Of a stretch of DNA of 64,000 bases, positions 25,478-39,600 are shown piece by piece. Positions within the stretch are counted from its first letter, which is position 1. Every line of letters begins with the position of its first letter. The notes under the pieces were generated by a model. That model was not told where the DNA came from and ran no database searches. It saw only the letters and a program-made list of their open reading frames with translations. The position numbers and the translations under genes are program-made. The DNA comes from Phascolomyces articulosus (taxonomy: Eukaryota; Mucoromycota; Mucoromycetes; Mucorales; Lichtheimiaceae), in assembly GCA_025677815.1 (NCBI GenBank), contig JAIXMP010000007.1:558001-622000 (forward strand), given 5' to 3'.

Positions 25478-26954
25478 ATGGTACTCGATAATACTCATAA
25501 TAATAAGGATGGCGATAACAATAGGACTACAAGGCACCTTTCTTCTATGATTCAACTTGAACCTTGTTTCCGAGAAGCCATTGAAAAAGGAGAAGAGGAC
25601 TTTCCCCCTGATTTTATACTGACACCAGAAGCCCTGCGTGACATATTTATCAGCTCTTCAAAGAATCCAGAGTGGATTCAACAATTACCTCCAGTCATTG
25701 AACAAACATGGTCTATTCCAAACAGAAATGGGGTTGATCGTGATGACAACGACACTAATGGATCGTCCATTCAATTAACCATGACAAGACCTTTGAATAC
25801 AGAACTAGAAATACTACCTGTTATTATTTACTTGTAAGACGTCTTTTTTTGTATACTTGTGGGAGTCTTTCCTCCTATTTTTTTTACTATCAAAACTAAA
25901 TCTATTTAACTTTTTTAGACATGGTGGAGGATTCGTTTTAGGTAATGAAGTGACCCATTCACGTCCTAGAACCGAGGTAAATATCCCTTTAACCCTATGA
26001 TCCGAAGAGGTCGATCTTTTTGCATCTATAGTTTGAACTAAAAAGCTTAAACTCTTCTTATTTTTTTTATTATCATCCATCTTTATCTCTTATATAAATA
26101 ACAAATCTTAATCATACTCTATATCTTCAAAACTATTCAAGTTGGCTGTTGCCGCACATGCAGCTGTCATCTTTGTGCATTATAATTTAGCACCGGAAAA
26201 AAAATACCCAATTGCACTTGAGGAATGTTATAATGCAATCCTATGGGCAGCAGATGAAACAAACGCTCAGTCTATATTTGTCGATCCCTCCAAATTAGCC
26301 CTGGTAGGAGATTCTTCTGGCGCCAATCTGGTCGCAGCTATTACAAGTATGTAAAAAAAATTCATCATCTACCCCCCTCGGGGATTTGACATTTATCTTT
26401 TTATCTTTTGATGGTCAAAATTACAATATTCTATTATTAATCATCATTATATACTATTATTATTTTGGATAGTCCTTGCCAAACAACGTCAACAAGATCA
26501 TTGTCCATCATTTATGGATAACATTCAAGGTCAAATCTTATTTTACCCTGCAGTGGATACCAATTTCGAAACCGACTCATATATTCAATTTGCCAAAGGA
26601 TATGATTTAACTCGTGAATTAATGCAATGGTTTTGGGATCATTATTTACCAAGCAATAATGATGATGGTGATGATATTCGACAAAAGTCGACAATAGCAC
26701 CACTGAAAGCATCCCTAGAAGAACTACGCGATTTACCTCCTGCTCTTATCATAACGTGTGAAGCCGATGTATTAAGAGATGAAGGAGAAGCATATGCTCG
26801 TAAATTATTAATGGCTGGAGTGAATGTCACTGCCATCCGTATGCTAGGCACAATCCATGGATTTTTAGATATGCCATTCTTTCCTTGCCGTGCTGCAAGA
26901 ACAGCATTGGATTTGGCTGTTGTAGCTCTTGATCGGTTTTGGAAAAAGAAATAA
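25478..26954 (+). CDS. Alpha/beta hydrolase, hormone-sensitive-lipase (family IV) esterase
   Basis: Four exons: 25478..25833, 25919..25976, 26142..26346, 26473..26954, giving 366 residues. An in-frame ATG exists at 25373, but its extra 35 residues are Phe/Lys-rich and low quality, so I start at 25478. All family IV features are present: the oxyanion motif HGGGF at about residue 120, YNLAPEKKYP, the nucleophile elbow VGDSSGAN (Ser near 197), the acid in CEADVLRDEG (about 304) and the histidine in IHGF (about 334). These enzymes hydrolyse short-chain acyl esters. No signal peptide is evident, so the enzyme is probably intracellular. Substrate unknown. The 3' neighbour is a decayed LRR gene on the same strand. 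Confidence 0.9.
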
Positions 26955-27479
26955 TAACACTTCTTTTCTTCTTTTCTTTGGGGGAAAGGAAAGATACCGC
27001 GTTTCTATTCTCCTTATTATTATCTGCTTATTTGTATTTTTACATGTTACAAGTATATATATATCTATATGTATAATAAAGGAATATTCAATTCAACATT
27101 GCAAACATTACTTTCTCAAAGAATATGCTTTTTGTTTCGCTAAAATGCGTAATCGTCATTATATTGAAACTTCATTTATTTTTTACGTATATATGAATAT
27201 TATTACTACACATAGTCTTTCCAGTATATGATGTAGATCTAATAATGAGTCAATATACATACATGGTCGCATGATAAATATGAAATAGGATAAAAAAAGA
27301 AGTATTCTACACGTTCACGTTTGACACAGTTATTATATTATTGATAGATATTTCATTTCTCTTTTATCCTTCATTATCAAAACGATATAGCCTTCTATAA
27401 CAACTATTATCAATGCCATACTTTATAAATGCTTCTATTGTGGATGGCTATTCTATTCAAGGGGATAATTCATAGCATT
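26955..27479. other. Intergenic, esterase to decayed LRR gene
   Basis: AT-rich spacer with the esterase 3' region (CTTTTCTTTC tracts then TATATATATAT). No coding exon or RNA gene was recognised. Confidence 0.45.
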
Positions 27480-27482
27480 TAA

Positions 27483-28232
27483 GTCCCCAAACTGTAACAC
27501 TGGTATTGAATATTTGGCTTTAGGTGATCACTTTACAGCATTGGATTTGAAACGATTACTTGAAAAGTACCAAGCCTCTCTTCAATTCATATATCTGACT
27601 CCAGTTGATAGCAGAGGTAGCAGTATCGATAACACAGAAGCAACACAACTATAGGACTCCCAAGTCGTTCCGAACAATGTAGTGGGGTCGTTCTTACACA
27701 TTAATTCAAATTATTCCACTATTGATCGTATTACTGGTGATTTACTCCGTCTATGTCTAAAATTAGACTCGTTGGGTCTTTACCACTTTACGAATGATAT
27801 ATCGAACAATATCGTTGATGCGATTTCAAGTTTGCATCACCTGGAATCACGATATCTCAGTCATTCATTAATACCATCTTTATCACGTCTACCTTACGTT
27901 CTTCGTAACCTCCCCCTGAAATACTTACGTATATTAACCTGTGAAGACATTACTGATTTTGTCCTGAGGGAGGTCAAATAAAGACATTAACATCATTTTT
28001 TCAGGAATGCTTGGATGGGGTAACTAATAATGGACATATGGAATTCAGTAGACTACTTGGCACACTTTCCAACCTTGTTGACCTAACTCTCTATTATGGA
28101 CCAATTGATACTAAAGTTGTTCGAAATCTCTGCCAAAGCAAGAGCCTGAAGGTGGTGGATTTTTCTGAAGATGCGATTAGTGCTGAAGCAATTAATATGT
28201 TTGCTAGTAGAGGAATTGAAATTTCCCCATAG
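27483..28232 (+). pseudogene. Decayed LRR / F-box paralogue
   Basis: Translated in frame, this resembles the C-terminal half of the F-box/LRR gene immediately downstream: LDLKRLLEKYQASLQFIYLTP matches LKRLLEKHGSSLKNFILAP there, DITDFVLREV matches LTDDVLKEI, and LGTLSNLVDLTL matches LAILAKLTNVTI near the end. It carries an in-frame TAG at 27652-27654, a TAA at 27979-27981, and then resumes in another frame (about 28005-28232, ending ASRGIEISP stop, like HRKGIYRN stop). The TPR and F-box parts are absent. This is best read as a tandem duplicate that lost its 5' half and acquired stops. Confidence 0.75.
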
Positions 28233-28452
28233 TGAAAATAATAGATATTGGTAAACTGTCTTTTTTTTTCCCTGATTGATATATTCTCAATAAACAATGA
28301 AAAGTAAACAGTAAAGCTTTGGGAGGAGAAAAGTGATCAATGTACTTCAAACTCGATCCCATATTACCTAAAACCTAACTATTATTTATATTGGGACTAA
28401 CCTCATTTTATTTTTACGCAGAATAGCCACACCTTTGCTCCGTATTTTTGTG

Positions 28453-30562
28453 ATGATGCTGGAAGGACAAAAACCAGAATCGAAGATGGAATGTTCAACC
28501 GACAATAAATCAACTGATCTGCATTCAGCAATCGAATTACTGTTGAATGAATTGTCAGCGACGACAGTTATTGAAGATTGTCAAGATGATCTACTCGAAG
28601 TAGCAGTCAAAATAGCGTCAGCAAGCCACTCTTACAAGAAAGTTATCGACTTACTGGAAAGTTGTGCCAATACATGGGCAAAAAAAGGTCGAACTAACAA
28701 GGAACTCAAAGTTGCGCTTTATATGACTAAATATGCACCCAAGCATCCAACAGGTTATTATCGTGCTGGATCGTTGTTATCTCTCCAAGGCTACCAAAAT
28801 CAGGCCATCAAAATTATTAACCAAAGCCTTACATCTGTTTCTTCTGATAACCATGATTATGCATTGTTACAGCAAAAGCGTGATTATCTGACAGCACGGT
28901 TACAACGATACATCGATTTTATTACTGCTTGTCCATATGATATTGTAACCATCATCATTAATAAATTGTCTGAAGATGACATTTACGAATGTACCCGTGT
29001 AACACGATCTTGGCGTCAACAATTTCTACAGCTATATGCAAAAAAATCAATTAGAGTGGATCAGCATCCTTTTGCCCGCCAGATCACCAATCCCGCATCG
29101 TATCGGCTACTCCCATTGATGTATCAATATATTCAAGAACTTATATTATATGCTGATCCTGAACTTATTCAAAAATGCCTGGCACTTTTTCAGCATCATG
29201 GTTCCTGCAGCCTGCAATCATTAGAAATTCGTGTTTCTATGACCTGTATGTATATATTATAATGACTTCTTTTTTTATTATTATCCATACTCTTTTTAAC
29301 ATATGGTATAAATAATTATAGTCATGGTGTATAGAAATAAAGAGCGACCACTCGATATTTGCAAAGATATTGAAAACATTCTTACATGTGTTGGAAGCAC
29401 GTTGACTAATCTTGAGCTTGTTGGGATCGAAACAGCTATACCGCCACTAGTATTGATCTTATCAACATGTCGAAATTTAAATTACATTCGCATTGCTATC
29501 AGCACGATAGAATCATCTTGGTTTTCTGGATTACTGGATTCTGAAGATGAGACATCACTGAAAAGAATTGAATTATCAGGTTATCGAAATATGGATATGC
29601 CAGCCAAAGCACTTGATAAACTCCTCTGCCGTTCTCCTGCACTCAACCACTTGGATCTTAATGGATATAAATGTAATAACGACATACTTGAATCTATCGA
29701 AAAGCACTGTACCAACCTTTCAAAACTTATTCTCAACCGTCATCGTTTGGATACGATACCAGATTATAATGATAAAAAATCTTTTATCGGCATCGGCACC
29801 CTTGAAGTATTGATCATTGCTGGTTCCATCTATCCATCAGCGTTAAAACGATTGCTTGAAAAACACGGCTCTTCCCTCAAAAATTTTATTCTGGCACCAG
29901 ATGACCATGAAGGTGATAATATTACTACCACCAGTATACAAGAATGGAATATACCATTGTTGCCAGAGAATGTTTTTCTGTCATCCCTACAAAAATTTCA
30001 TGTGGATGCTGGTAAATCTGCTGTTGCTTATCGTATTATTGAGGAGTTGCTCTGTCACTGTCCAGATTTAATGGAATTGGAACTCTATAGTTTTAAAAAT
30101 GGGCTCTCAGATAAAAGTATAAATGCCATTGAAAGAATGCATCGACTGGAAGCCATTGTCATCAACAATGTACCCATTTTGAATACCCCTTCTACTTCAC
30201 GGTTACCTCGAATACTGCAATACCTTCCTTCCTTGACTCGGGTGTATATTAATGGTTGCTCAGGTTTAACAGATGACGTATTAAAAGAAATTGCTCAAAT
30301 ACAAACGCTGGAAATATTATACATATATGGGCGATCGTACACGGACGAAACGAGTGAATCTGGATTATATGAATTTACTCAACAATTGGCAATACTTGCT
30401 AAATTGACTAATGTGACCATCAACAATATTTTGTATCTCACTGATACATCGGTACGAAACCTTGCTGCAAGTGATAGCTTAAAGGAAGTGACCTGTCCTC
30501 ACATTTGGATTAGTCAAGAAACAGCAGCTTTATTTCATAGAAAAGGAATTTATAGGAATTAA
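28453..30562 (+). CDS. TPR / F-box / LRR protein (Dia2/Pof3-like architecture)
   Basis: Two exons, 28453..29245 and 29322..30562, giving 677 codons; the intron splices ATGACC-T to TC-ATGGTG in frame. ATG 28453, 28456 or 28486 could each be the start; I use the first. Residues about 55-140 form TPR-like helices (YKKVIDLLESCANTWAKKG, PTGYYRAGSLLSLQGYQNQA), about 157-200 an F-box (FITACPYDIVTIIINKLSED, then RVTRSWRQQFL), and the remainder leucine-rich repeats (ALNHLDLNGYKCNNDILESI, LPSLTRVYINGCSGLTDDVL). The order TPR, F-box, LRR is that of yeast Dia2 and fission-yeast Pof3, substrate receptors of SCF ubiquitin ligases. Orthology is not implied: such genes are multi-copy in many Mucoromycota, and the decayed neighbour supports local duplication. 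Confidence 0.82.
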
Positions 30563-33500
30563 TGATTAAAGCTTTAACATTATAAAAAGATATATAAAAA
30601 AAAGCTCGAAATGTACATTGTAATTATACTTACAGATGCTCTCTCTGAATGGTCTCTAACCCAGTGTAAAATTGAAATAAAAGTTAGATTCGATGTCATA
30701 GTTCACTTTTTAAAAGTAATCCAAATTTTGATCGATATCAAAATAGAAGTTCTTTATTAAGTGATATCCTTACTACCTTTGCTTTTTTTTTTATCTTACA
30801 GCGTTGGAAACTAAATTTGAGTATGCAAAATATAAACGAAACATGGTTTTGAAAATGGGCCTCATTTTCCATATTGAGTCACTGGCGTCAGATGTGAGCC
30901 ATCATGCCTTTTCTTGGAAACAATTAGCTTAGGTTTGCTCTGCCATGGTTACGAATGTAAGTCAGGAGAACTTCAAACATGCATATATGTACTTTTAGTA
31001 TAAAATGTAATATTCGAATAAGGATATTTTTTTATTTTTATTTTATTTATTTATTTATACTTCTGTCATAGTTTACGATATTATCACTGATTATAACATT
31101 TCCACTACCAGCGAGAGAATTGTTTTATCTTTTAAAGAGAATTCATGAACAACCAACAATTTCAAGATGTAAAATCTCGTACTGATACCAATCGTAACTA
31201 ATAAATAATTGTTTCCAGAATCTGCAGATACTTGAATAATAGTAGAAAGTTATGATAGTTTTGAATAATAATTATAGTAAAAAATAATGGTTTGAAACTG
31301 TATATGTGTTGTTCCTATTTTTTTTTCTGTATAAAGCTACTTAATCATTCTTTCCCTGTTTTCTTTAGCTTTGTTATTATGTATGGATGAGATATTAATA
31401 TAAACAGCGAATATATAAATCGCCAGTATGTTGCTTCAAGCAGCCAGACAAAGGATTAATCCTGACCTATAGAAAAAAAACCAGCCCGGATCATTAAAGA
31501 GCTATATACTTCCTTTAAGCATGATAACGATATACTATTTAGCAAGAGTACACGACATTATACTACTTTGGTGAGTTATTAAATGTATCTACATAAGAAA
31601 AGAAAAAAAAAAAGGGAATTTGGTACCACACTATTTGTTATTAGTCTTTTCATATTGTTATATGCAAAACTACGTAACACGCTTTGGTGTTACAAAGAAT
31701 GGGTACCTAATGAGTAGATACAACGAGCGACAACCAGTAAGCTATGCATATTATATCATCAATAACCTCCAATAACTATATGAGAAGTTATGATCGGCTG
31801 TTTTCAACGTATGCTTATTATGCTTTGTTCTATGTTAATTAAATTACAATAACTGGGAAGCGGCAAGCATCCTGACCTTACAAACCTGTTTAGATACATT
31901 ACTAAAGTAGAGAAATGCAAGAATCATTCGCGAAAGTACACAACTTCGATATTTCTTTCTAAAATCCGAAACGCAAAATCACTTTCAGAACTGATTTCCT
32001 TGCATGCGAACATGGTATTTGTATTGAAACATATTACTATATCGTTTACCAAATCATTTACCTTGGGAGTCTCCAAGGAACTGTTTAATTTGGGAGAAAC
32101 AAAAAAGTAGACATGTTACAATAGAACTAAATAGATTCAAATTTGAACGATTATCCAAGTCGAAGATGTTAGAGATGGTGTAGAATATATCGTACTGCTC
32201 TTCACCATGCGAAAAGGCTTGGTATATAGTTGTGTTCTACTATTTTACTACCAAAAAAAGTCTTTAATAAAATGTTTGTGTTTAGCATACTTTTTTTTTT
32301 TTTGTATGAAAATGAAATTTTATTAAGGCACTGAGCCTAAAATAATATATTACTACTACACTATTGATTGGGTTTGTGTGGGGAACATAAAGGAATAGCG
32401 GGAAACAAGATGTTGGAAATTAATGTTTGCAACAGGGAATGACTACGGAAGTTCGTCAAGAACAGATCGCCAGTGCATGGACCAAATGGACCGAACTACT
32501 AGTCCAATGTATGTGTTGTGTTTAGCATACTGCTTTGGAAACACGAGCAATTATAATACTTAAATAATTAGGCGTTCATTCGTTTACGCGCCATCGTTAA
32601 ATACAGTGAGTATATTTCTTCATGCCTAATATAGTAATATCAGGTCGGTACGTTTATTGCAGTATTAATGACGCACATGAGATAAATATTTATTTCAGTG
32701 TTAGGTACATATTATGTTTTGCCAAAGTTTGAAATCTGAATCAATGACATACAAGGAATATGCAGCACTATATAAAGAAAGTATCCCATATAGCTGTCAT
32801 AAAATTGACAAAGCAGATATGGCAGTAAAAACCATCGACAACAGAATGGATATCCTTACCCCAGAAGATAAAGCACTTTCTATAATGGATAAAGCTATTA
32901 CCAAACCCTCAGTAAAAAAATAATGATAGACGAGGTGGGAACACCAGATGTAGTATTGGAATACTTCGAGGTTTCTGCGGCCTTATGAAAGAAACAAACT
33001 GTAGCCGAAAAATCGATGGTCAATGCCATCATTATGAAGCCGCGCAAGCCACGTTTCCTATAAATCATAGCAACTTCCACAGATTTACTCGTCTATTATT
33101 GTTTGAAAGAAAAGTACTTTAGGAAACATATAGACCTGAAAAGACTGGCAAAAACCTTTATTCACGGGTGGTTTAATTTACCTAGAAAACTACAATGTCC
33201 TCGTGACTAATGATAAAACTCTTTATATGAACCTGATTTTAGGTAAGCTTACTATAGTTTATACCCTATATATAGTAAGCGACCAAATATGGATAAAATG
33301 TTTCCCCGAGTGTGTTTCAGTACACTTGAACAGCATTGTAATGTAACTGCTCAGATATAATGCATTTTGTGCCTGTTAAAGAACCGGGTTTATCTATTAA
33401 AAAATACTCTTTTTTTAAGATTCATACGTAATGATATCTAATGATAATGATGATAATCTAATATATAAAAAAGAGCTACCATTTATAAAACTCTCTTTTA

Positions 33501-33681
33501 ACTACAAACTTGGAATTATTTCATGGAAACAAAAATAAATACTAAAAACATGCGGCAAGTTGCATGACTTTTTTAGTTTCGGCTCTGGAAAAAAGAAAAG
33601 TCATTCTCACTCTTTTTCCTCCTCCCCAACACACCCCTTCCACCTTTCTTTTTCTTTTTATTGAACAATGGTTTTGAAACC
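30563..33681. other. Gene-poor region with decayed coding segments
   Basis: About 3.1 kb between the F-box gene and Fab1. The section 31.4-33.1 kb contains several open, coding-like segments described in the pseudogene entry. 30802-30932 looks like a terminal exon after a TTACAG acceptor (LETKFEYAKYKRN, ending SWKQLA stop). The last 300 bp are the Fab1 promoter with CT-rich tracts. Confidence 0.45.
31430..32923 (+). pseudogene. Decayed multi-exon gene of unknown family
   Basis: Successive plus-strand segments read like protein although stops and frame changes separate them: about 31430-31570 (RINPDL, KKPARIIKELYTSFKHDND, ending at a GTGAGT donor), about 31640-31736 (QNYVTRFGVTKNGYLMSRYN, ending CCA|GTAAGC), about 31858-32108 (HPDLTNLFRYITKVEKCKNH ... 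LGVSKELFNLGETKK stop; 84 codons without an internal stop), about 32112-32180 (HVTIELNRFKFERLSKSKM), 32439-32508 (MTTEVRQEQIASAWTKWTE, ending at a GTATGT donor) and 32714-32923 (70 codons, MTYKEYAALYKESIPYS, ending KPSVKK stop). I do not recognise the family. It could be a mutated host gene or an old mobile-element gene. Confidence 0.4.
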
Positions 33682-36600
33682 ATGGACGCAAACGACATTA
33701 CGACGTTAACTAGTTTTAACTTTGACGTTCCCGAAGGTGACGATAATGACGAATGGGCACTTTCTAAAATATTCACGAAATTCAAAGCAGCAGTTTCCGG
33801 AACCCAACCAGCAATAGTAACAACATTCAATGATCAACAGCAGCAGCAACAACATGGAGGAATCGGAGCAGGAAACAAAATTGACTATCATAACAGATTG
33901 GAAGAGAATATTTCGCTTATAACTCATGATCACCATGAAAGAGAATGCAGTCAAAAGCGACAATCCTCACCTTCTTCCATTCAATCCAATACTCGACAAA
34001 TATATGTCACCTCACCTACACCACCAGCGTCTACATACTGTGAACCTGTTGGTTTACGAGCACCTTCTTCTACAGCAGTTACTCCAATCAACGCATCGGC
34101 ATCCTCCTCATCCTCCTCTACCCACGAAAATTATGACATCAGTAATAATAGTAACAATAACGCAGGATGTCCCGCACCATCCGATAACAACAATAATAAT
34201 GAAGACCATCAACATCAAATGACCACATCATCATCATCTACCATTCTTCCGGGATCTTTTGCTGATTATTTGCCGATATCAAAAACACAATCAGTTGATA
34301 GTAGTGACGCACAGTCTATATCGACTACATTTTCCATTTCTACTTCACATTCGCTTAGCAGGATTATTGCACGACTACGAGGGCAAAAGTCCGATAAAGA
34401 GTTTTGGATGTCGGATGAACAGTGCAAAGAATGTTACAAGTGTCGCAAACCTTTCAAATTACTACGAAGACGACATCATTGTCGCATTTGTGGTAAGCTT
34501 ATTTTAATATATATATATTGACAGCTATATGGAATAATGAAAAAGAGAGAGAGACTTACAGCATCTGAAAAACAGGACAAATCTTTTGTGGAAAATGTGC
34601 ATCACATACCATTTCTGGTAAACGATATAATCAAAAAGGTGAACTTCGTGTATGTAACTTTTGTTACGACGAACATAATCTTGCCAATAGAAATGATCCG
34701 TTATTGATGCCTGTGGAACAAGAGGTACCTATCTTGGATTACTATGATAGCGAGAGTGTATCATCACAACCATATCAAGTAAGTCAACAGCAACAACAAG
34801 AAGGACCTGTTATTCCGTCTCAACCACCACCCATAGCAGCACCCAAGATGCATATACCCACAACAGCTGTCAAACATCCGCACCTACATGGTCATCAATT
34901 TTATGGAGATTCTGATGCAACTACTGTTCAACTAGAGATAGCTGCTGGGCCACATTCATCAAGCAGCACAAGTGGCGCTGGTGGTGGCGGAAAGCTATCG
35001 CGTTCGGGATCTATATCTGCTGAAACAGACAAGGATGACGGTGGTTTGAAACGGTTATTAGATGCAGGGACTTCATTATTAAGACGACCCAGATCCAATA
35101 CATCTACTTCATTTATCATGGATGACAACAATGGCACCCCTGCATCATCGTCAACACCATTTTTACAAAGCAATCATTACGATACGATGATGGACCGCGG
35201 AGGAGGTACACTTGTTGCTGAACGAGAACTGAGCCCATTTATGGGAAGCCGTAGTTTGGATGATGATGAAGAAAATGGACTTTTGGAGCATCAGCTCTAT
35301 GATTTATGGAGTCGTCCATCGAGTGTACCTGGCGGAGGAACAACACGAATGCCATCCAGTGGATCAAATCAATCGCAATCTCTGAAATTAAGTGATATCA
35401 TGGTATCACGAGACTCTTTTGGTAGCGATGACGAAGCTTATGATAACAGGTTACGCGCCAAGAGAACAGAGGAATTACGTGGTCATGTGGGTCCATTGGA
35501 GCGGTCTCTTTCACTTCGTCGACAAAGCATTAGTGGTCATCATCATCATCCACGACCTACATCACGCTCCTCCAACCGACAACCTCGCAAAACCAATATG
35601 CGGATTAACACAACCAATCTACCTAAAGCCGATTATGCATTATTACAAAGTGAAGGATGGTCACCTGCTCCTTTCATGTCACCCTCGTTGGAAGATCGTA
35701 GTGCTATCAAATCTCGATTATTGACACCACGGAATCGAAGGATATCAGCACCTCCACCTAATATTGAATTGAGTATTGGTGCTTTAATGCATGCACGTCG
35801 AATGCTGAAACAGCTCATGGCAGATCCAAGCTTTGATGAATTGACACAACAATCCAAGAGCGAATGGGAGGAGATCATCACGAATTTCTTACTCAAAATT
35901 ACCGATAATGTTCGACCTGACGTGCGTTCTGGTGATGATATGGATATACGTCATTATATAAAGATCAAAAAAGTACCTGGTGGTGTACCTTCCGATAGTT
36001 TTTATATCAAAGGGGTGATGTGTTCCAAAAATGTAGCACACAAAAAGATGGTTCGTAATATTGCTCAACCAAAGATCCTGATCCTTCTGTTCTCTCTTGA
36101 CTATTCCCGTGTGGAAATGGAAAATCAGCTCATGTCGATTGCACCGGTGCTTTCGCAAGAACGTGAACATATAAGTAAACTTGTGGCTCGAATTGTGGCG
36201 CTTCGACCGTCGCTTTTGCTGGTCAAATCGACAGTATCACGATTAGCCTTGGAATACCTATTAGAAGCTAATATACCTGTTATCCACAATGTCAAATACA
36301 GTGTAATTGAAGCCGTAGCAAGATGTACACGCGCGACGATTGTTCCTTCCGTGGACAAGCTACAGTTGGGGAGTTTATCGTTTGGCCATTGTGGAATGTT
36401 TGAAATCAGAACATTAATGCATGAATGGTTACCCAACCGACGAAAGACCTATTTGATTTTTGATGAGTGCCAACCTGATTTGGGTGGAACAATTGTGTTA
36501 CGTGGTGCTCCCAACGAAACATTACGACTTATTAAACGTTTGTTGGACTTCATGGTATTTATTGTCAATAATCTCAAACTTGAAACATCATTATTACGAG

Positions 36601-39600
36601 ATTCGTTTGCAAAGAATCGTAGCTCGGATCAACAACAACTAGAGGATGAACAGCCGCAGAAAATGGATACATCAGCGTCACCATCACCAACAGCGATATC
36701 CAGCAAAGTGGAAGATGACGAAAAAGAGTCAAAGACAACGATGACTTCTCCACCGCCATTACCATTACCGCCAGCATTTCAATTAGAAGCAGAATCATTT
36801 GCAACACTTTCTGCAGTTGCATCCACTGAAGCTTCTTCTGTTGATGCATTTATCAAGCTTTATCAGGATACAGTACTCTCCGCATCACAATTTGTCGTGT
36901 TTCCTCAGCCTTATCTGCTTATGTGCCTTAAAGAGTCAAATGATAAACTTGCTTCATTGAATTCAACACGGAAAATGACAATTGCTTCATCGCCCACTAG
37001 AAGTATCTTTGAACAGCGTCAAGGTGGTAATGGTAGTGTAAGTGGAAGTACTGCGACAACCCCTGCCGCTGGTACAACAACAAATACGAGCACAACAACA
37101 AGTAGCGAACATGGATTGTCATTGGATGCTGAATTTGAGCAGCTTGTGGTGAAACGCAACCAACTCATGCGTTCTTGGAGTGCATACTTACGAGAAAATC
37201 CAGATCAGCTTAACCCGTTCTGCCATCAAAGTATTATCATATTATATTCGAACGTTTGTACCGTGACAACAGTACCATGTCAAGGCCCAGAAATTCGTCT
37301 CTTTGAATACTATTGCGAACCCTCGGATATTACGTTGGGCAATTATATTTATGATCTATGTCATGATGCTACACAACCTTGTGCTTCCAACATGTGCGAA
37401 CATACTGAATTAGATCATTACCGTTCTTATGCTCATGGCAACGCACGTATCAATGTGATTATTCAAAGCTTCCCATGTCCACAGCCTGGAATGTCCGAAA
37501 AGATTTTGATGTGGAGTTATTGTCGAAAATGCGAAAAACCTACACCTGTGATTCCCATGTCAGAAAATACTTGGAATTATTCCTTTGGTAAATTCCTCGA
37601 AGTATGCTTATATCAAAAAGGAGTCCATTGTCGAGCCGATATTTGTCCACATGATATTGGCCTCTACCATGTACGATATTTTGGTTATCGAGACTTTGCT
37701 GTACGGTTCGAATATGATCGTATTGATTTATTAGAAGTTGCTGTACCACCGATGAAACTTTTCACGTTGAGCAAAGTTCATATTGATTTAAAAGAAGCAG
37801 CATTCAAAAGTCTACGAACCAAGATCAACAAGTTTTATCAATCCATCATAGAACGGAATAAGGTATTTCCATTTGATCTGGTGGATCCAAGGAAATTGGA
37901 AGCGTGCAAGGCAGAATTACAAGAACTATCACAGCGATGTGATGGCGAAAAGAAGCAAGTGTTGCAACTTCTTCAGACACAATACGCAACAAGTGAACCC
38001 AATGATACACTCACCATCAATTGGGTACAACAAATTCTTTATCGAGAAATAGCTGCATGGGATGTGGAATATGCGGATTTAGTCAGATATTATTTGCAAC
38101 CAGAACGAGAACTTCGAAAGATCACAGCTAATCATTTACGAAAAGTATTCCCACCAGAAGCGACACTCCCCGGAGAAGTGAATGGTGAACAACGTACCAG
38201 ACGAGCAGCTGAAGTGACGGATCTTCCCATGCTGGGTACCGAGTTGGATAATGACGATTATTATTTTGATGAGGAGGATGAAGAAGTGGATTTACATGCA
38301 TTGATTATGCAACCACCCAAAATGCTACCCCAATTGTGCCAACCTTCCTCTGATGAATCAGAACCAGAAGAAGAACCATCCGACAAAAAATTATTATTAA
38401 GGCCCGACATTCGACGTCGATTATCTCTCGAACTGATGCGCGAGTTTAATGCCAAGTTCCGTTCCGAAGAGCCCACACGAGGAGGAATTAATGACAAAAA
38501 TAATATGAATCAAGTAGCCAACAAAGTGAAAAGTCCAGGATTACCTGCTTCGGCTACAATTACACCTTCCAGAATACCTGTGTTGCATTTGGGGCACCAA
38601 AACAAAGCAAAACTTTCACCGCCTCTTTATGACAATATACCACCTCCCTTACGTGTCAGTAAGCAACGACCATTTGTTGATGACCTAATGACCAGTGGTA
38701 GCGCTAGTGGCGGAATAGGTCGTCGAAGAACTATTTTACCAGACTATCGATACAATTTATTATTGAATGATGTAAATTCTCCACATCATGCAAGTAGCAG
38801 TAATAGTGCCTCAACAGGTCGTACACATTATCCTCCACCGTTAGGTAGTTCTGTTGCAACACCAAGATATCCTATTCGTCCAGCAGGTATTGGAGCAGCC
38901 AAAACAGACGATCCACGAAATATGATACGAAAGAGCACTGGAGGGGGAGGCTCAGGAACAACGGGTGTGACACCACGTAATAGTGAACGACAATTCCGTT
39001 CGCGATTACCACGTAAAAAGACACTGATGCAAGTATACACCCACGCGAATGATTTGGTGCAAGAAAATATGGAAGACGAGTTTCCAGACGAAACAGTGTT
39101 GGCTACAGCGAACTCAGTAGCATCAGGCATGACGACACGAACGTTGGATGAGGGTACTAAACCAGTTGATTATTTCTCTCCCATGGCACCTTATACCAAT
39201 CATGTCAACCATCCACGAAAAAACCAATCCTTCCTTTCACAACGTTACCATGGTGTTGCTGAGGCAATTACTGGATTTGGAATGGAGCTTGAACGTAATC
39301 CGCCGCCTGCTGTGGATTTATTGGATCCCCCACCTGTTAGTATAATTGCTGGTGTATCTTCATCAGATATTCGAGATAATGAAGAAAACAATACAGAAGA
39401 CCGAGATGCTGATGAAGAGACGTTGGATGGGGTTGAAATAATGCGACATCGTGGATATGATGATGCATCCAAGGCACAACCAGAAAAAAGTTCATTGATG
39501 AAAACAATTACCAACTTTTTGACAGATAGTGGCGTGGCAAACTTATTGCCCCTTGAATATCCTTTGTAAGTATCTCTCTACAAAAAGGGAATTTATATAT

